From: Shewanella sp. NFH-SH190041
GTDB taxonomy: Bacteria; Pseudomonadota; Gammaproteobacteria; Enterobacterales; Shewanellaceae
Direction of reading: 5' to 3'
DNA: 64,000 nt
NCBI RefSeq assembly: GCF_024363255.1
Contig: NZ_AP026070.1
Coordinates: forward strand, 3,224,001-3,288,000
Shown piece by piece: positions 8,048 to 18,844 of the stretch. The translations under genes were made by a program, and so were the position numbers. Positions within the stretch are counted from its first letter, which is position 1. The number at the start of each line of letters is the position of its first letter. The notes beneath the pieces were generated by a model. It was not told the DNA's origin, searched no databases, and saw only the letters and a program-made list of their open reading frames with translations.

Positions 8048-9177
8048 AACGCTTCATTGATTTGAAAATAAAATCCGGTGGTATCTTTACCTACACCGAA
8101 ATCAAAACGGATATTGACCCTTGGCTTAAATGCCAACCGGTAACCAATACCGATAGTGGGCAACCATGCTTGATTAAACAACTGCTGACGCTCAGAGGCA
8201 ACATTGCCACCACCGAGCCAATACACCAGACCATGACGCCCGGCCAAATGCTGACGCAATTCAATCTGCCCACTGAGCTGATATTTATCCCGATATTGTC
8301 CCTGATAGTAGCCCCGCATCCGGCCATCAATCCCTATCTGTGACATGGCAAACCAAGGCACATCGCCACTTAGCCCCTGGCCATATAGCTCCCAAGCTAA
8401 CACTAAGTTTTTACTCAGCGCACTATATTGGCGGTAATTCAAAATTAAACTGTCATAGCTATGATCAGAGCCTAATGCAGCGTTATAGCTTTCATACACA
8501 GCGCTGAGCAATATTCCGCTGTAGGCGTTGAGAGCAAAATCCCGGCTATCATAAGCGAGCCCCAAGCTAACACCACTGGTATGGGCATCTTGAGTCTGCG
8601 CCGGGGTTAACGCTGACCCAGTCGTATGAATATTGCTGTAAGATTGAAAATCCCACCCCAAGGTTGCATAGGTATGGGTCAACAAGCGATAAGATATTTT
8701 GGGTGATAGTTGCAGTATTTGAGACTCAACTTCAGATTTATTCTGCTGCTGTTCGGCTGCGCTACGCCCAATGCCCCAATAATCGCTTGGTGCATGGCTT
8801 ATCCAACCATCAACAGATAACCGAATACTGTCATCACTAAAATACGTACGATTCTCGACCCCCAAACCATAAGAGCCTGAGGTCGACACGTAAGATTTGA
8901 TACTGACACTGGAAATTTGCGTATCAGCCTGACGGCCTGCAGGCGAATATAACCCAATTGCTGCAACGCCGAGACCAAAGCCCTGCTTTGGGTTAACAAA
9001 AGGGCCGGGCAATACGCCCCAGTCAATGCCCTTCTCCTGTGACAACGAATCACTGGCACCAAAGGTTTCCAGTAGTTTATCCAACCAGGATGGCGGGGAA
9101 GATGCCTCCGCAGCGATACAAGCGTTGGAAAACACCAAGGTCATACACAGACCCAAAATTGAGGTTAGCTTCTTCAA
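8044..9177 (-). CDS. BamA/TamA-type (surface antigen D15) outer-membrane barrel protein
   Basis: 377 residues with a signal peptide (MKKLTSILGLCMTLVFSNACIAA). No POTRA domains are visible. The mature chain goes directly into barrel-type strands (PGPFVNPKQGFGLGVAAIGLYSP...). It includes RMRGYYQGQYRDKYQLSGQIELRQ, which resembles the LRGY-type motif of the Omp85 family, and ends in IRFDFGVGKDTTGFYFQINEAF. It overlaps both neighbours by 4 bases. It is likely a short, POTRA-less Omp85-like barrel, and the substrate or role is unknown. Confidence 0.85.
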   Translation of the reverse strand: MKKLTSILGLCMTLVFSNACIAAEASSPPSWLDKLLETFGASDSLSQEKGIDWGVLPGPFVNPKQGFGLGVAAIGLYSPAGRQADTQISSVSIKSYVSTSGSYGLGVENRTYFSDDSIRLSVDGWISHAPSDYWGIGRSAAEQQQNKSEVESQILQLSPKISYRLLTHTYATLGWDFQSYSNIHTTGSALTPAQTQDAHTSGVSLGLAYDSRDFALNAYSGILLSAVYESYNAALGSDHSYDSLILNYRQYSALSKNLVLAWELYGQGLSGDVPWFAMSQIGIDGRMRGYYQGQYRDKYQLSGQIELRQHLAGRHGLVYWLGGGNVASERQQLFNQAWLPTIGIGYRLAFKPRVNIRFDFGVGKDTTGFYFQINEAF

Positions 9178-10055
9178 AAACGGTATTCCAATGACAACAT
9201 GGCACTGCTACGACCGCCAAGGCCCGCCTCACCAATTAGTGAAAAATCTTGTTTAAATTGATACTGAAAGCCCACTAAGGTATTCCAAGGGGTACACAAA
9301 TGCTGTTGTACTTCAAACCGCCCCTGGCGATCCTTATCCACTAAGCCCAGCAAGGCGCCCAGTTGTGGCCCCAGATCAAGTTTATGGATATAACCAGTCA
9401 GATCTTGTTCCACATCCTGATACATACCCCCCACCCAGACTTTCAGCGGCACCCCCATGTCGGTAAAGTTATACCCGACCCGAGGAGACAGCACAAAAGC
9501 ATCAATTTCACCGTCAATCACAGTCAGGCGAGTTTCGGTCAAGCTGGCATCGACCAAGGTAAACCAATTGCCTGTCCCCCCAGCCACCACAACACCAGCA
9601 CCAAATAGATCCCCATCAAGATCCAACTGAAAATCAAATGAGCGGTTGATAGCCACTTTCTTAGGAAAAAAAGACGACGTGGGAAGATTAAGCTTATTAA
9701 TGGTAACTCGAGTGGCCGATGTTCCTTTCATTTTGCCGCCGACGGCGTACAAATTTAGAAAAGGTAAAACCCAAACATCGCCCCTTACGGTAAACACTTG
9801 GCTATCTTGGCTACCCGGCGCGGCAGAAATATCAATAAGGTTATCCGGCAGTGGATTACCCAAAAATTTTAATCCTGAAAAAGCAATTTTATCGATCACC
9901 ACATCCTGATCCACATGCATGGCACCGATACTCACGCCATAGGGGCTAGGCAGAGTGTAACCCTGTTCTCGGGCTTCTTTGGCAAACAGCGGCAATTCAA
10001 ACGCGCTGGCCTGAGCACAACATAGCATTAACCCGAGTCCAGCAAGATATTTCAT
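9174..10055 (-). CDS. Uncharacterised outer-membrane barrel-like protein, first gene of operon
   Basis: 293 residues with a signal peptide (MKYLAGLGLMLCCAQASA). The rest alternates polar and hydrophobic residues (VRGDVWVLPFLNLYAVGG, DAFVLSPRVGYNFTD, KVWVGGMYQDV) and ends in SLEYRF, the terminal aromatic expected for BAM-inserted barrels. I do not recognise a named family. It heads the operon with the Omp85-like and DUF4056 genes and is divergent from the TetR regulator, with a palindromic operator 60-90 bases upstream. Confidence 0.8.
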   Translation of the reverse strand: MKYLAGLGLMLCCAQASAFELPLFAKEAREQGYTLPSPYGVSIGAMHVDQDVVIDKIAFSGLKFLGNPLPDNLIDISAAPGSQDSQVFTVRGDVWVLPFLNLYAVGGKMKGTSATRVTINKLNLPTSSFFPKKVAINRSFDFQLDLDGDLFGAGVVVAGGTGNWFTLVDASLTETRLTVIDGEIDAFVLSPRVGYNFTDMGVPLKVWVGGMYQDVEQDLTGYIHKLDLGPQLGALLGLVDKDRQGRFEVQQHLCTPWNTLVGFQYQFKQDFSLIGEAGLGGRSSAMLSLEYRF

Positions 10056-10115
10056 TGAGCCGTTCCTATATAGAAGCTTCCATTGAATGCAGCGAATTTT
10101 ATGCAGTGCCCCACA

Positions 10116-10141
10116 AAAAGTAAACTCATTAGTGTACTTTT
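10116..10141. promoter_or_regulatory. Probable TetR-family operator
   Basis: An 11-4-11 inverted repeat: AAAAGTAAACT, spacer CATT, AGTGTACTTTT, with one mismatch. It lies in the divergent gap between the envelope operon and the TetR gene, so one site could control both directions. Confidence 0.65.
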
Positions 10142-10187
10142 GTGATCTGTGGTGATAAGTTGAGCAAAATTAATATTGACGCCGGTT

Positions 10188-10787
10188 ATGAAGCTTTCTG
10201 ACAGAAAAAAACTGGATATCCTTGATGCCGCAGAAACAGAATTTTTGCAACAAGGATTTGAACGAGCCAACACAGATGCAATAACGCAATTGGCGCGCGT
10301 CTCAAAACGAACACTCTACCGTCATTTCAACAGTAAAGAGACTTTATTCACTGCTGTACTCCACCGGCTCCATGACAGAATGCGCGATCCCAAAGGGCCG
10401 GTATTCAATGCAGACATGTCGCTCTATTCACAACTGCTTATCTTGCTACAGCATGAAAGCCAATGTCTGTACCGCACCTACAGCATTCCCATGCTACGCA
10501 TGATTATGGTGGAGTTACTGCGCCAACCGGAATTAGCACGGGAAATCATTGAAGATATTTATGACAGAGATACCTTATTCTCTGACTGGTTAGCCAGCGC
10601 CGCAGATGCCGGCATGTTACAGATCACAGATTTAGAGGTAATGAGCCAGCTATTACAAGGTATGTTTAATGGGCTATTGCTTTGGCCGGCACTGATGACA
10701 GATGGTGAGCTGCCCTCCCGATCAGCATTGAAGGTTAGTTTGGCAGAAATTGCCCGGGTATTTGTTGCTGCATACGGCAAGGAATAA
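10188..10787 (+). CDS. TetR/AcrR family transcriptional regulator
   Basis: 199 residues from the ATG at 10188; a TTG at 10176 is in frame upstream. The N-terminal helix-turn-helix is typical: ILDAAETEFLQQGFERANTDAITQLARVSKRTLYRHFNSKETLFTAVL, about residues 10-60. The C-terminal ligand/dimer domain resembles the AefR-like group (MLRMIMVELLRQPELAREI). It is divergent from the three-gene envelope operon and probably represses it and itself. The effector is unknown. Confidence 0.93.
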   Translation: MKLSDRKKLDILDAAETEFLQQGFERANTDAITQLARVSKRTLYRHFNSKETLFTAVLHRLHDRMRDPKGPVFNADMSLYSQLLILLQHESQCLYRTYSIPMLRMIMVELLRQPELAREIIEDIYDRDTLFSDWLASAADAGMLQITDLEVMSQLLQGMFNGLLLWPALMTDGELPSRSALKVSLAEIARVFVAAYGKE

Positions 10788-10799
10788 CTACTTTTTATC

Positions 10800-12746
10800 T
10801 TATCCCTGCAACAGGTACTGCTCTGCCCGTTCCACCCGGCGGGGCTTACCTTGCAGCAATAAAATATCACCACTGCAAAGCTGCCAATGGCCAGCCCATT
10901 GCGCCATCTCTTCACCATTGCGTCGAATTGCCTTCAAATCCACTTTCAGTTTATCCCAAGGGATCTCACACAACTGTTGCCCTACGGCTGCAGCGCCATC
11001 AGGCAAAGACACGGCATGCAACTGCTCTAAGGTAAAATCCGATTCTGTGCCACTGAAAAAACCATGCAGATAGGGGTAGTGGTTGCGGCGCTCAGACTCG
11101 AGCCGCTTAAGGATCCGATTTAGGGGAATACCACATTGAAATAGTACCTGGGAGACCAGCATCAAACTGCCCTCCAGCGATTCAGGGATCACCTGAGAAG
11201 CTCCTGCCTGCTCCAATTGCTGCAGACTCTGATCATCCCGGGTACGTACCAAAATAGTCAGTTCAGGGGCCAATTCCCGACATAAATGCACTACATTCTC
11301 TCGCGAGCGAGAGTCACAAAAAGTCACCACTAAAGTCTGGCTATTACGGATCCCCAACTGTTTTAAAAGGCTTCGCTTACCGGCGTCACCATAATATACC
11401 GGCTCTCCTGCATTTTTCGCTTCAGCCACCCGGGTGGGGTCCAGATCCAACACCACAAAAGGCACCGCCTCTACCTTGAGAAAACGCGCAATCGTCTGAC
11501 CAACCCGGCCATAGCCAAGAATAATAACTGTCTCTTTTTGCTTTATCTCGGGAATATCCGGCTCTTGCCAAGGACTATTATCCAAACGCGACTGAAGCCT
11601 TCCCCCCAGTTCCGCACTGTGGCGCACCAACCAAGGGGCGATAGCCATAGACAGCACAGCCACCATCACTAACTGTGTACTGATACTCATATCCAGCAAT
11701 TGGTAATTCACCGCCAGAGCCAGAATAACAAAACTAAACTCACCGACTTGGGCCAAGGTCATCGCCGATGTCGCCGCGATTCGGATAGGTTCTCCCCCCA
11801 GACGCAGCAACAGATACACCACAGCGCCTTTGCCCATGACAATGGCAACCAGCAATAACAAAATCTGCCACCAATTATCCCAAACCATCTGAAAGTCCAG
11901 TAGCATGCCAATGGAAATAAAAAACAACCCCATCAGCAAGTCGCGAAATGGCTTAATATCCGCCTCAAGCTGTCGCTTGTACTGGCTTTCTCCCAGTAGC
12001 ATCCCTGCCATAAAGGCACCCAAAGCCATCGACATTCCCATCCACTGGGTAAAGGCCCCTGTCACTAAAGCCACCACTAAAGTGGAAAGCACAAACAATT
12101 CATTAGAACGCGCCCGAGCCACTTCATCAAATATTCGTGGCAGCGCCCATTTCCCGGCAGCCATCAGAATCACAAATACGACAATGCCCTTAAATAACCC
12201 CAGAGCAATATCCTGATATGCCAGCGCTTCTCCATCACTGGCTAACAGTGGTAGTAAAATAAGTAACGGAACAACCGCTAAATCCTGAAATAACAGCACA
12301 CTGACTGACAACTCGCCATGACGACGACGCAGCCAGTTCTGCTCATTCAATAATTTCAGCACAATTGCAGTAGAAGACAGGGCAATTGCAGCGCCAATCA
12401 CAATGGCCGCGGTTACATCCTGTTGAAAATACCAAGCCGCCAGCGCACTGACCAATGCAGTTAATGCTACTTGGGCAGCCCCAAGACCAAATACAGTTCG
12501 ACGCATGGCCCATAGGCGGGGTAAGGAAAATTCCAGTCCAAGACTAAACATCAGCAACACAACGCCCAGCTCTGCCACTGAGTGCATCTGGGCTTGGGAA
12601 AACCAACTAAAACCACTAGGGCCACTGACCACACCCGTAACCAGATAAGCAAGAATAGCCGGTAACCCCAAGCGACGAAATAGGGCTATAGCAGCAATGG
12701 CGATCACCAGCATCATCAACATTTGAATCAGAAAGCCATGTTCCAT
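10800..12746 (-). CDS. CPA2 monovalent cation:proton antiporter with TrkA-N domain (KefB/KefC-like)
   Basis: 648 residues from the ATG at 12746, chosen for AGGAGA 9 bases upstream; the frame is open to 12782. About a dozen membrane helices fill residues 5-380 (Na/H exchanger fold, with LSSTAIVLKLLNEQNWL). A linker and an RCK/TrkA-N domain follow, with nucleotide-binding GYGRVGQTIARFL and VVLDLDPTRV, then a TrkA-C-like domain. It likely exchanges K+ or Na+ for H+ under nucleotide or redox control. The glutathione gating of KefB/C cannot be confirmed by reading. Confidence 0.92.
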   Translation of the reverse strand: MEHGFLIQMLMMLVIAIAAIALFRRLGLPAILAYLVTGVVSGPSGFSWFSQAQMHSVAELGVVLLMFSLGLEFSLPRLWAMRRTVFGLGAAQVALTALVSALAAWYFQQDVTAAIVIGAAIALSSTAIVLKLLNEQNWLRRRHGELSVSVLLFQDLAVVPLLILLPLLASDGEALAYQDIALGLFKGIVVFVILMAAGKWALPRIFDEVARARSNELFVLSTLVVALVTGAFTQWMGMSMALGAFMAGMLLGESQYKRQLEADIKPFRDLLMGLFFISIGMLLDFQMVWDNWWQILLLLVAIVMGKGAVVYLLLRLGGEPIRIAATSAMTLAQVGEFSFVILALAVNYQLLDMSISTQLVMVAVLSMAIAPWLVRHSAELGGRLQSRLDNSPWQEPDIPEIKQKETVIILGYGRVGQTIARFLKVEAVPFVVLDLDPTRVAEAKNAGEPVYYGDAGKRSLLKQLGIRNSQTLVVTFCDSRSRENVVHLCRELAPELTILVRTRDDQSLQQLEQAGASQVIPESLEGSLMLVSQVLFQCGIPLNRILKRLESERRNHYPYLHGFFSGTESDFTLEQLHAVSLPDGAAAVGQQLCEIPWDKLKVDLKAIRRNGEEMAQWAGHWQLCSGDILLLQGKPRRVERAEQYLLQG

Positions 12747-12968
12747 CAATGGTTCTCCTGCCGGTGTTAACTCAATACCCATCCCAAACCATACTGCTAT
12801 CTGTTATACCAGAGTCAAAAATACGGCGCAAAACATAGATGTAAGGACTTACAGATTAACTTAATGACAAATAAAGACAAATTTATTTAACATTTATTGC
12901 AGCACGCTCTTTGCTTTGAACTCACTAGGACAATTCACCGGTTGTATGACAATGCGGAGGTCGAAACA

Positions 12969-13850
12969 ATGAACATAGGGCTTGCAACTGAAGCGTATGC
13001 CAACAATTCTGTCGGACATGGGCAAATTTTCCATATGGAACAGGCCAATGGCCCGGATTTACTCCAGATAGCCCAAAAGCTACATGCAAGTTTGGATCCC
13101 GGGACTGTGTTTAGTAGTTTTGCTCGAACGCTCGGCCAAATATTGCCGCTGGTCGGCATTAATATGCACTTGCAAGGACAACGTTTTCAGTGGGGACAGC
13201 AAGGGAGCCTACATCTTAATCGCAGTACCAGCTGGGAAAAGGACAATGTTAAATTTGCCTATCATCTGCAGGCCCCACTCGGTGCATCACAGATTAGTCT
13301 GTTGAGTAAACTGGAACATCTATTGATGCAGCCACTGCGTAATGCTTGGCAATATCAAAATATGTCGCGTCAAGCCATGCTGGACAGTCTGACAGGACTG
13401 GGCAACCGTCGTGACTTTGAGCGGTCAGTCAGCACAGCCACGGCTAAAGCACGTCGCACGCTGCAACCATTGTCACTGTTGATCCTCGATTTGGATAAAT
13501 TCAAACAACTGAATGATAACTGGGGGCATCCCCTTGGCGATCAGGTGCTCAAGGCCTTCGGGGAACTGCTCAGTAATGGCGTTCGCAGCGGCGATCAGGC
13601 CTTTCGGCTAGGCGGGGATGAGTTTGTCATTTTGCTTGACGGCGATTTAGCTGGCTGTCGGGTATTATGCAACCGGCTGCTAAACCGCTTACGGGAAAAT
13701 AATCTACTCAGCCAATATCAAGTGCAAATCAGTATCGGCGGCGCCAGTTATCATGGCAGTATGACGCCAGAGCAGTTTTTCAAACAGGCCGATGATGCAC
13801 TTTACCAGGCCAAAAATGGCGGCCGTAACGGTTATGCTCTGGCGGAGTAA
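12969..13850 (+). CDS. Diguanylate cyclase (GGDEF domain)
   Basis: 293 residues. ATG 12969 is chosen because GGAGGT sits 7 bases upstream; a longer frame from TTG 12897 lacks support. The first about 130 residues look like a GAF-type sensory region with no membrane helix. The GGDEF domain follows: DSLTGLGNRRDFE, LLILDLDKFKQLNDNWGHPLGDQVL, intact LGGDEF and ADDALYQAKNGGRN. All catalytic residues are present and no I-site RxxD is obvious before GGDEF. It makes cyclic di-GMP in the cytosol. Confidence 0.95.
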   Translation: MNIGLATEAYANNSVGHGQIFHMEQANGPDLLQIAQKLHASLDPGTVFSSFARTLGQILPLVGINMHLQGQRFQWGQQGSLHLNRSTSWEKDNVKFAYHLQAPLGASQISLLSKLEHLLMQPLRNAWQYQNMSRQAMLDSLTGLGNRRDFERSVSTATAKARRTLQPLSLLILDLDKFKQLNDNWGHPLGDQVLKAFGELLSNGVRSGDQAFRLGGDEFVILLDGDLAGCRVLCNRLLNRLRENNLLSQYQVQISIGGASYHGSMTPEQFFKQADDALYQAKNGGRNGYALAE

Positions 13851-13877
13851 ATCCGCAGACCTCACCCATAAATTGCA

Positions 13878-13907
13878 TCACAGGGGCTCAGTAAAGGGCC
13901 CCGGTGA
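13878..13907. terminator. Hairpin between convergent diguanylate cyclase and tilS genes
   Basis: TCAC-A-GGGGC pairs with GCCCC-G-GTGA across a ten-base loop. There is no good T-run, so it is a weak candidate for a shared transcription end. Confidence 0.35.
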
Positions 13908-13936
13908 TATTGTCAGCCAAACGTATATCTTGGTGT

Positions 13937-15361
13937 TTATTGCTGCAAGTTCAAGGCAAATGCAATACCACTTTCATCACCGTCAGCCATAAATGCCTGC
14001 TCTACCCAAACACCGGGCACTGCGGCTACTCGGCCATCAATGCAAAGCAAAGGCAATTGCGGTCTTAACCAAGTGGGGACGGCAAATTCCTGCCAACACT
14101 TTTTCAACTCCCGCCCCTGATGGCGAGTATGTGGATGACAGCGATAGGAGCCATTTATCGCAAAATCAGCCATAGTACCCCACAGCCACACTTCACCAGT
14201 CTGCGGCTGACGCACTCGCGCCCCAGTGGATGTGAGTGTCAAATCCACCTGAAATTCGCCACAATTAAAGTGGGTTGGGAGCGCCACTACCCGGCTCGCC
14301 ATATCCTCATTTTCTGACGATGGCGGATAAAGGATACGACTTGCCTGATACGCCTGCATAGCCTGTAGTGTGTTGTTCGGTGCATTGTGACTGGTAGCAC
14401 TGCAAGCATAAACACTGCCATCATAACGGCGCAATAACAGCTCACCGGCTCGTACGGCCACTTTGGCATCCACTTTGGCTTGCAACAACTGTTTTAATGC
14501 TTCATCCAACTGTAGCTGGGACGGCAGAGGTAACCCTTGTTGCTCAATAAAGGCCCGCAGCAGCAAGTTTTGCCAATGCGGCTGGTTTTGCGCTAGCGCA
14601 ACTAGCGGTAAGCTAACACCCCAAGCGCCGTGGCAAACCACCGCCGCTAGTTTCTCAGCCACAACCTCATCCAGCGCCATCTGCTGTTGGGCACAAAGCG
14701 CTGCACTGCGCCCAGCGGTATGACCCAATTGCGGCCACCGGGATTTCAGTAATGGAATAATGCGATGACGGAGGAAATTACGGTCGTAGCTGATATCGGC
14801 ATTACTCTCATCTTCCACATGCGCCATACCTCGCGCCGCAGCATAAGCCTCAATGTCTGCCCGGCTTACATCCAACAATGGCCGCAGCTGTAATTTATCA
14901 CCATCAAACGCCTGAATGCGCCCCATGGCAGATAATCCTCTTGGCCCTTGACCGCGCTTAAGCGCCAACAGTAAAGTTTCCAATTGATCATCTTGGTGAT
15001 GCGCCGTCAGCAACAGATCACCAGGAGACATCAAAGCCGCAATGGCACGATAACGCGCCCGCCGAGCTTCCGCCTCAATGCTTAATCTGGCACCTTTCGC
15101 CACCGTGACCCGCTGCAAGGAAAATGGCAACCCATAACGGGTTGCACTGCAGCGACAATGCTCCGCCCAATCATCGGCATTACGACTCAGACCATGGTGG
15201 ACATACACCAGCAGATAATCAAACTCTGGATGTTGTTGGGCAAATTGTGCCAGCAAACTGGCCAGCACTTCAGAATCGACGCCACCACTGTAACCAAGCA
15301 AAATCTTACAGCCGGGCCGCGTCGCAACCTGGCTGATGGTACGGCTTAATTGTTCAAACAT
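13937..15361 (-). CDS. tilS: tRNA(Ile)-lysidine synthetase
   Basis: 474 residues. The PP-loop ATP-binding motif GYSGGVDSEVLASLL is at about 23-37. HHQDDQLETLLLALKRGQGPRGLSAM and the following RPLLDVSR are classic TilS. The C-terminal substrate-binding domains follow (TGARVRQPQTGEVW). The enzyme converts the wobble cytidine of the AUA-reading tRNA-Ile to lysidine and is essential. The start lies 9 bases after dnaE, so both are co-transcribed; accA, which usually sits between them in this block, is absent. Confidence 0.96.
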   Translation of the reverse strand: MFEQLSRTISQVATRPGCKILLGYSGGVDSEVLASLLAQFAQQHPEFDYLLVYVHHGLSRNADDWAEHCRCSATRYGLPFSLQRVTVAKGARLSIEAEARRARYRAIAALMSPGDLLLTAHHQDDQLETLLLALKRGQGPRGLSAMGRIQAFDGDKLQLRPLLDVSRADIEAYAAARGMAHVEDESNADISYDRNFLRHRIIPLLKSRWPQLGHTAGRSAALCAQQQMALDEVVAEKLAAVVCHGAWGVSLPLVALAQNQPHWQNLLLRAFIEQQGLPLPSQLQLDEALKQLLQAKVDAKVAVRAGELLLRRYDGSVYACSATSHNAPNNTLQAMQAYQASRILYPPSSENEDMASRVVALPTHFNCGEFQVDLTLTSTGARVRQPQTGEVWLWGTMADFAINGSYRCHPHTRHQGRELKKCWQEFAVPTWLRPQLPLLCIDGRVAAVPGVWVEQAFMADGDESGIAFALNLQQ

Positions 15362-15370
15362 GTGTTATCT

Positions 15371-18300
15371 TCAAAACAGAATACGGACCTTATCCGGTCC
15401 TATCAGACTCTGCAGGCTCAGCACTAAATCATCACTGGGATTGACTCGCCAGCCATCAGCCAATCGGAATTGTCCCCGAGCCTGACACTGGCGATAATTC
15501 ACCACCACAGGCACGGCACCATTGCGCCAAGGCTGTAAGGTTTCGCTAAGCTGCACCAACCACTCAGGTGAGATCCCGTCAGCATCCAAATCAATTTCCA
15601 ACGCCTTGGCAAAATGGCTGCGGGCCTCACTGATATCAATCATATTACGGATTGTCATGCGGTTTCCGCCGGAGAAGTCATCAAAACTGACTTCTCCTTC
15701 GCAAATCAGAATGCGATCTTTTTCAATCAGATGATGGAATTTCTCAAATGCTTCCGTAAACAGCATGCATTCCAGTCGGCCACTTTTATCATCCAGCGTC
15801 ACCAGCCCCATTTTTGAGCCCCGCTTAGTCAGCATCACCCGCGAAGCGATAACCAGTCCTGCCGCTTTAACTGTTTTACCCCGCTCAGTAGGATGAATAT
15901 CTTTCAATCGCCCAGAGGTATACTGCTTAAGTTCAGTCAAATACTGGTTGATAGGGTGACCGGTCAAATACAGCCCTAGGGTTTCCCGCTCCCCTTCCAG
16001 CCACACTTTATCCGGCCAAGGCACGCAATCCACAAACTGCTGTTTAGTATCTTCCTGCTCACTGTTAAGTAAACCGAACATATCACACTGGCCGATGGCC
16101 TCGGCCTTGGCATGCTGATCCGCTGCCCGAATGGCTTCTGGCAAGGTTGCCATCATTGCTGCGCGATGCGGGCCAAGCTGATCCAATGCGCCAGCCTGGA
16201 TCAACCGCTCAATCACCCGGCGGTTGAGCTTTTTCAGATCCACCCGGGCGCAAAAATCAAATAAATCGGTAAAAGGCCCATCTTTACGGGCAGAGAGGAT
16301 CGATTCAACCGGACCTTCTCCCACCCCTTTAATGGCACCGATGCCGTAGACAATATTCTGCTCGTCATCCACGGTAAATTTAAACAGACCTTTATTTACA
16401 TCCGGCGGTAACAGCGGCAATTTCATGCGCTCACACTCATCCACCAAGGTGACGATTTTATCCGTGTTATCCATATCGGCGGACATTACTGCCGCCATAA
16501 ATTCCGCCGGGAAGTGGGTCTTCAGCCACAGTGTCTGATACGACACCAAAGCGTAAGCAGCGGAGTGCGATTTGTTAAAACCGTAACCGGCAAACTTTTC
16601 CACCAGATCGAAGATCTTCATAGCCAGTTCGCCGTTCACACCGTTATTTTCTGCCCCGGTGCGGAAGGTGCCGCGCTGTTTCGCCATTTCCTCAGGCTTT
16701 TTCTTACCCATGGCGCGACGCAACATATCCGCGCCGCCCAGAGTATATCCAGCCAGTACCTGAGCAATCTGCATTACTTGTTCCTGATACAGAATAATGC
16801 CGTAGGTCGGGTCAAGGATGGGTTTTAAGCTCTCATGCTGCCAGGTGACATCCGGGTAAGAGATCTCTTCTCGGCCATGCTTACGCTCAATAAAGTTGTC
16901 CACCATGCCCGACTGGAGCGGACCGGGACGGAACAGTGCCACCAATGCAATCATATCTTCAAAGCAGTCCGGTTGCAGACGCTTAATCAGATCTTTCATC
17001 CCGCGGGATTCAAGCTGGAATACGGCAGTGGTTTCATAGCGCTGTAAGACATCGAATGACTTTTTGTCATCCAGCGGAATAGCAGCAATATCCACCAGAT
17101 CTTGGCCAGTTTTCGCCATTCTGGGGTTAATCATGTCCAGCGCCCATTTAATAATGGTCAGCGTCCGAAGCCCCAAGAAGTCAAACTTCACCAGACCGGC
17201 ATATTCCACATCACTTTTATCAAACTGGGTAACCGGATGTTTCCCCTCACTGTCGCAGTACAGCGGAGCAAAATCAGTAATTTTGGTTGGCGCGATAACC
17301 ACACCACCGGCGTGTTTACCCGCGTTACGGGTCACCCCTTCAAGCTTGCGACACATGTCGATAAGGTCACGCACTTCCTCATCGGCTTCATAGGCTTCCG
17401 GCAGCGCAGGTTCAGCCTCAAATGCCTTGGCTAGCGTCATGCCCGGCTCTGCTGGCACCATTTTTGAAATCCGGTCAACAAAGCCATAGGGGTGGCCTAA
17501 CACCCGGCCTACGTCGCGAATAACCGCTTTGGCCGCCATGGTACCAAAGGTGATAATCTGCGATACCGCATCCCGGCCATACATGTCGGCAACGTGTTCA
17601 ATCACCTCATCGCGGCGATCCATACAAAAGTCAACGTCGAAGTCGGGCATGGATACCCGTTCTGGGTTTAGAAAACGTTCGAACAGCAAGTCAAATTCCA
17701 ACGGATCCAAATCGGTAATTTTCAGGGCATATGCCACCAAAGAGCCCGCCCCTGAACCACGTCCTGGGCCCACAGGAATATCGTTATCCTTACCCCACTG
17801 GATAAACTCCATCACAATCAAGAAGTAACCAGGAAATCCCATCTGGTTAATCACACCCAGCTCAATATCCAGTCGCTCATCATAGGGGCCGCGCTTTTGG
17901 ACACGCTCGTCGGGATCTGGGAACAAAAATGCCAGACGTTCTTCCAGCCCCTCTTTAGACTTGTGTACCAGAAATTCTTCAGTGGACATCTCCCCGGTGG
18001 GGAAATTAGGCAGGAAGTATTCATGTAGCCGCACAGTAACGTTACAGCGTTTAGCAATTTCCACTGTGTTTTGCAGCGCTTCAGGAATATCTGCAAACAG
18101 TTCACACATTTCCTGCTCAGTTTTCAGGTATTGCTGCTCACTGTATTTTTTCGGCCGTCGGCTGTCTGCCAAGGTATAGCCATCATGAATAGCAACCCGG
18201 ATTTCATGGGCTTCAAAATCATCCGGCTGCATAAATACCACCTGATTGGTGGCCACCACAGGTAAGCCAACTTCCGCGGCTAACTCAACCGCTGCATGCA

Positions 18301-18844
18301 AGTAACGTTCTTCGTCCTGACGGCCGGTGCGCAGCAGCTCAAGGTAATAACGGTCAGGGAAATGGGTCTGATAAAACTCCACCAAGTTCATCACTTGGGC
18401 TCGGTTCCCCTTCAGTAGGGCTTTGCCGATATCCCCTTCTCGACCACCACTGAGCAACAAAATACCTTTGTTGAACTCCAGCAGCCACTGCTGATCAATG
18501 ACCACGGTATCATTCACATGCCCACGCAGATAGGCATGACTGATCAGCTGAGTCAGGTTCTGATAGCCATCATTGTCCATGGCTAACACAGTCAACGAGC
18601 AGAATTCTTTCTCAAACCCAGGCACTATCATTTTTAAATCCGCGCCAATGATGGGTTTAATGCCTTTGTCATGGCAGCCGCTGTAAAACTTCACCAAACC
18701 ACAGAGGTTATTCTGATCCGTAATCGCAAAGGCTGGCATGCCCAATGCTTCAATCTGACCAAGAATAGGCTTGACCTTGGCTAGACCGTCGGTCATGGAA
18801 TAATCTGTGTGGATACGCAAGTGAACAAAACGCGGTTGTGACAT
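15371..18844 (-). CDS. dnaE: DNA polymerase III subunit alpha
   Basis: 1157 residues from [17 protein letters not shown] at 18844; the frame is open to 18913 but family members start here. An N-terminal PHP domain is followed by the polymerase core. The catalytic aspartates are in [14 protein letters not shown], with [14 protein letters not shown] before and PGPLQSGMV and the tandem HhH region after. An OB fold follows ([24 protein letters not shown]). This is the replicative polymerase catalytic subunit. Usual length for the family, no damage seen. Confidence 0.97.
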   Translation of the reverse strand: MSQPRFVHLRIHTDYSMTDGLAKVKPILGQIEALGMPAFAITDQNNLCGLVKFYSGCHDKGIKPIIGADLKMIVPGFEKEFCSLTVLAMDNDGYQNLTQLISHAYLRGHVNDTVVIDQQWLLEFNKGILLLSGGREGDIGKALLKGNRAQVMNLVEFYQTHFPDRYYLELLRTGRQDEERYLHAAVELAAEVGLPVVATNQVVFMQPDDFEAHEIRVAIHDGYTLADSRRPKKYSEQQYLKTEQEMCELFADIPEALQNTVEIAKRCNVTVRLHEYFLPNFPTGEMSTEEFLVHKSKEGLEERLAFLFPDPDERVQKRGPYDERLDIELGVINQMGFPGYFLIVMEFIQWGKDNDIPVGPGRGSGAGSLVAYALKITDLDPLEFDLLFERFLNPERVSMPDFDVDFCMDRRDEVIEHVADMYGRDAVSQIITFGTMAAKAVIRDVGRVLGHPYGFVDRISKMVPAEPGMTLAKAFEAEPALPEAYEADEEVRDLIDMCRKLEGVTRNAGKHAGGVVIAPTKITDFAPLYCDSEGKHPVTQFDKSDVEYAGLVKFDFLGLRTLTIIKWALDMINPRMAKTGQDLVDIAAIPLDDKKSFDVLQRYETTAVFQLESRGMKDLIKRLQPDCFEDMIALVALFRPGPLQSGMVDNFIERKHGREEISYPDVTWQHESLKPILDPTYGIILYQEQVMQIAQVLAGYTLGGADMLRRAMGKKKPEEMAKQRGTFRTGAENNGVNGELAMKIFDLVEKFAGYGFNKSHSAAYALVSYQTLWLKTHFPAEFMAAVMSADMDNTDKIVTLVDECERMKLPLLPPDVNKGLFKFTVDDEQNIVYGIGAIKGVGEGPVESILSARKDGPFTDLFDFCARVDLKKLNRRVIERLIQAGALDQLGPHRAAMMATLPEAIRAADQHAKAEAIGQCDMFGLLNSEQEDTKQQFVDCVPWPDKVWLEGERETLGLYLTGHPINQYLTELKQYTSGRLKDIHPTERGKTVKAAGLVIASRVMLTKRGSKMGLVTLDDKSGRLECMLFTEAFEKFHHLIEKDRILICEGEVSFDDFSGGNRMTIRNMIDISEARSHFAKALEIDLDADGISPEWLVQLSETLQPWRNGAVPVVVNYRQCQARGQFRLADGWRVNPSDDLVLSLQSLIGPDKVRILF

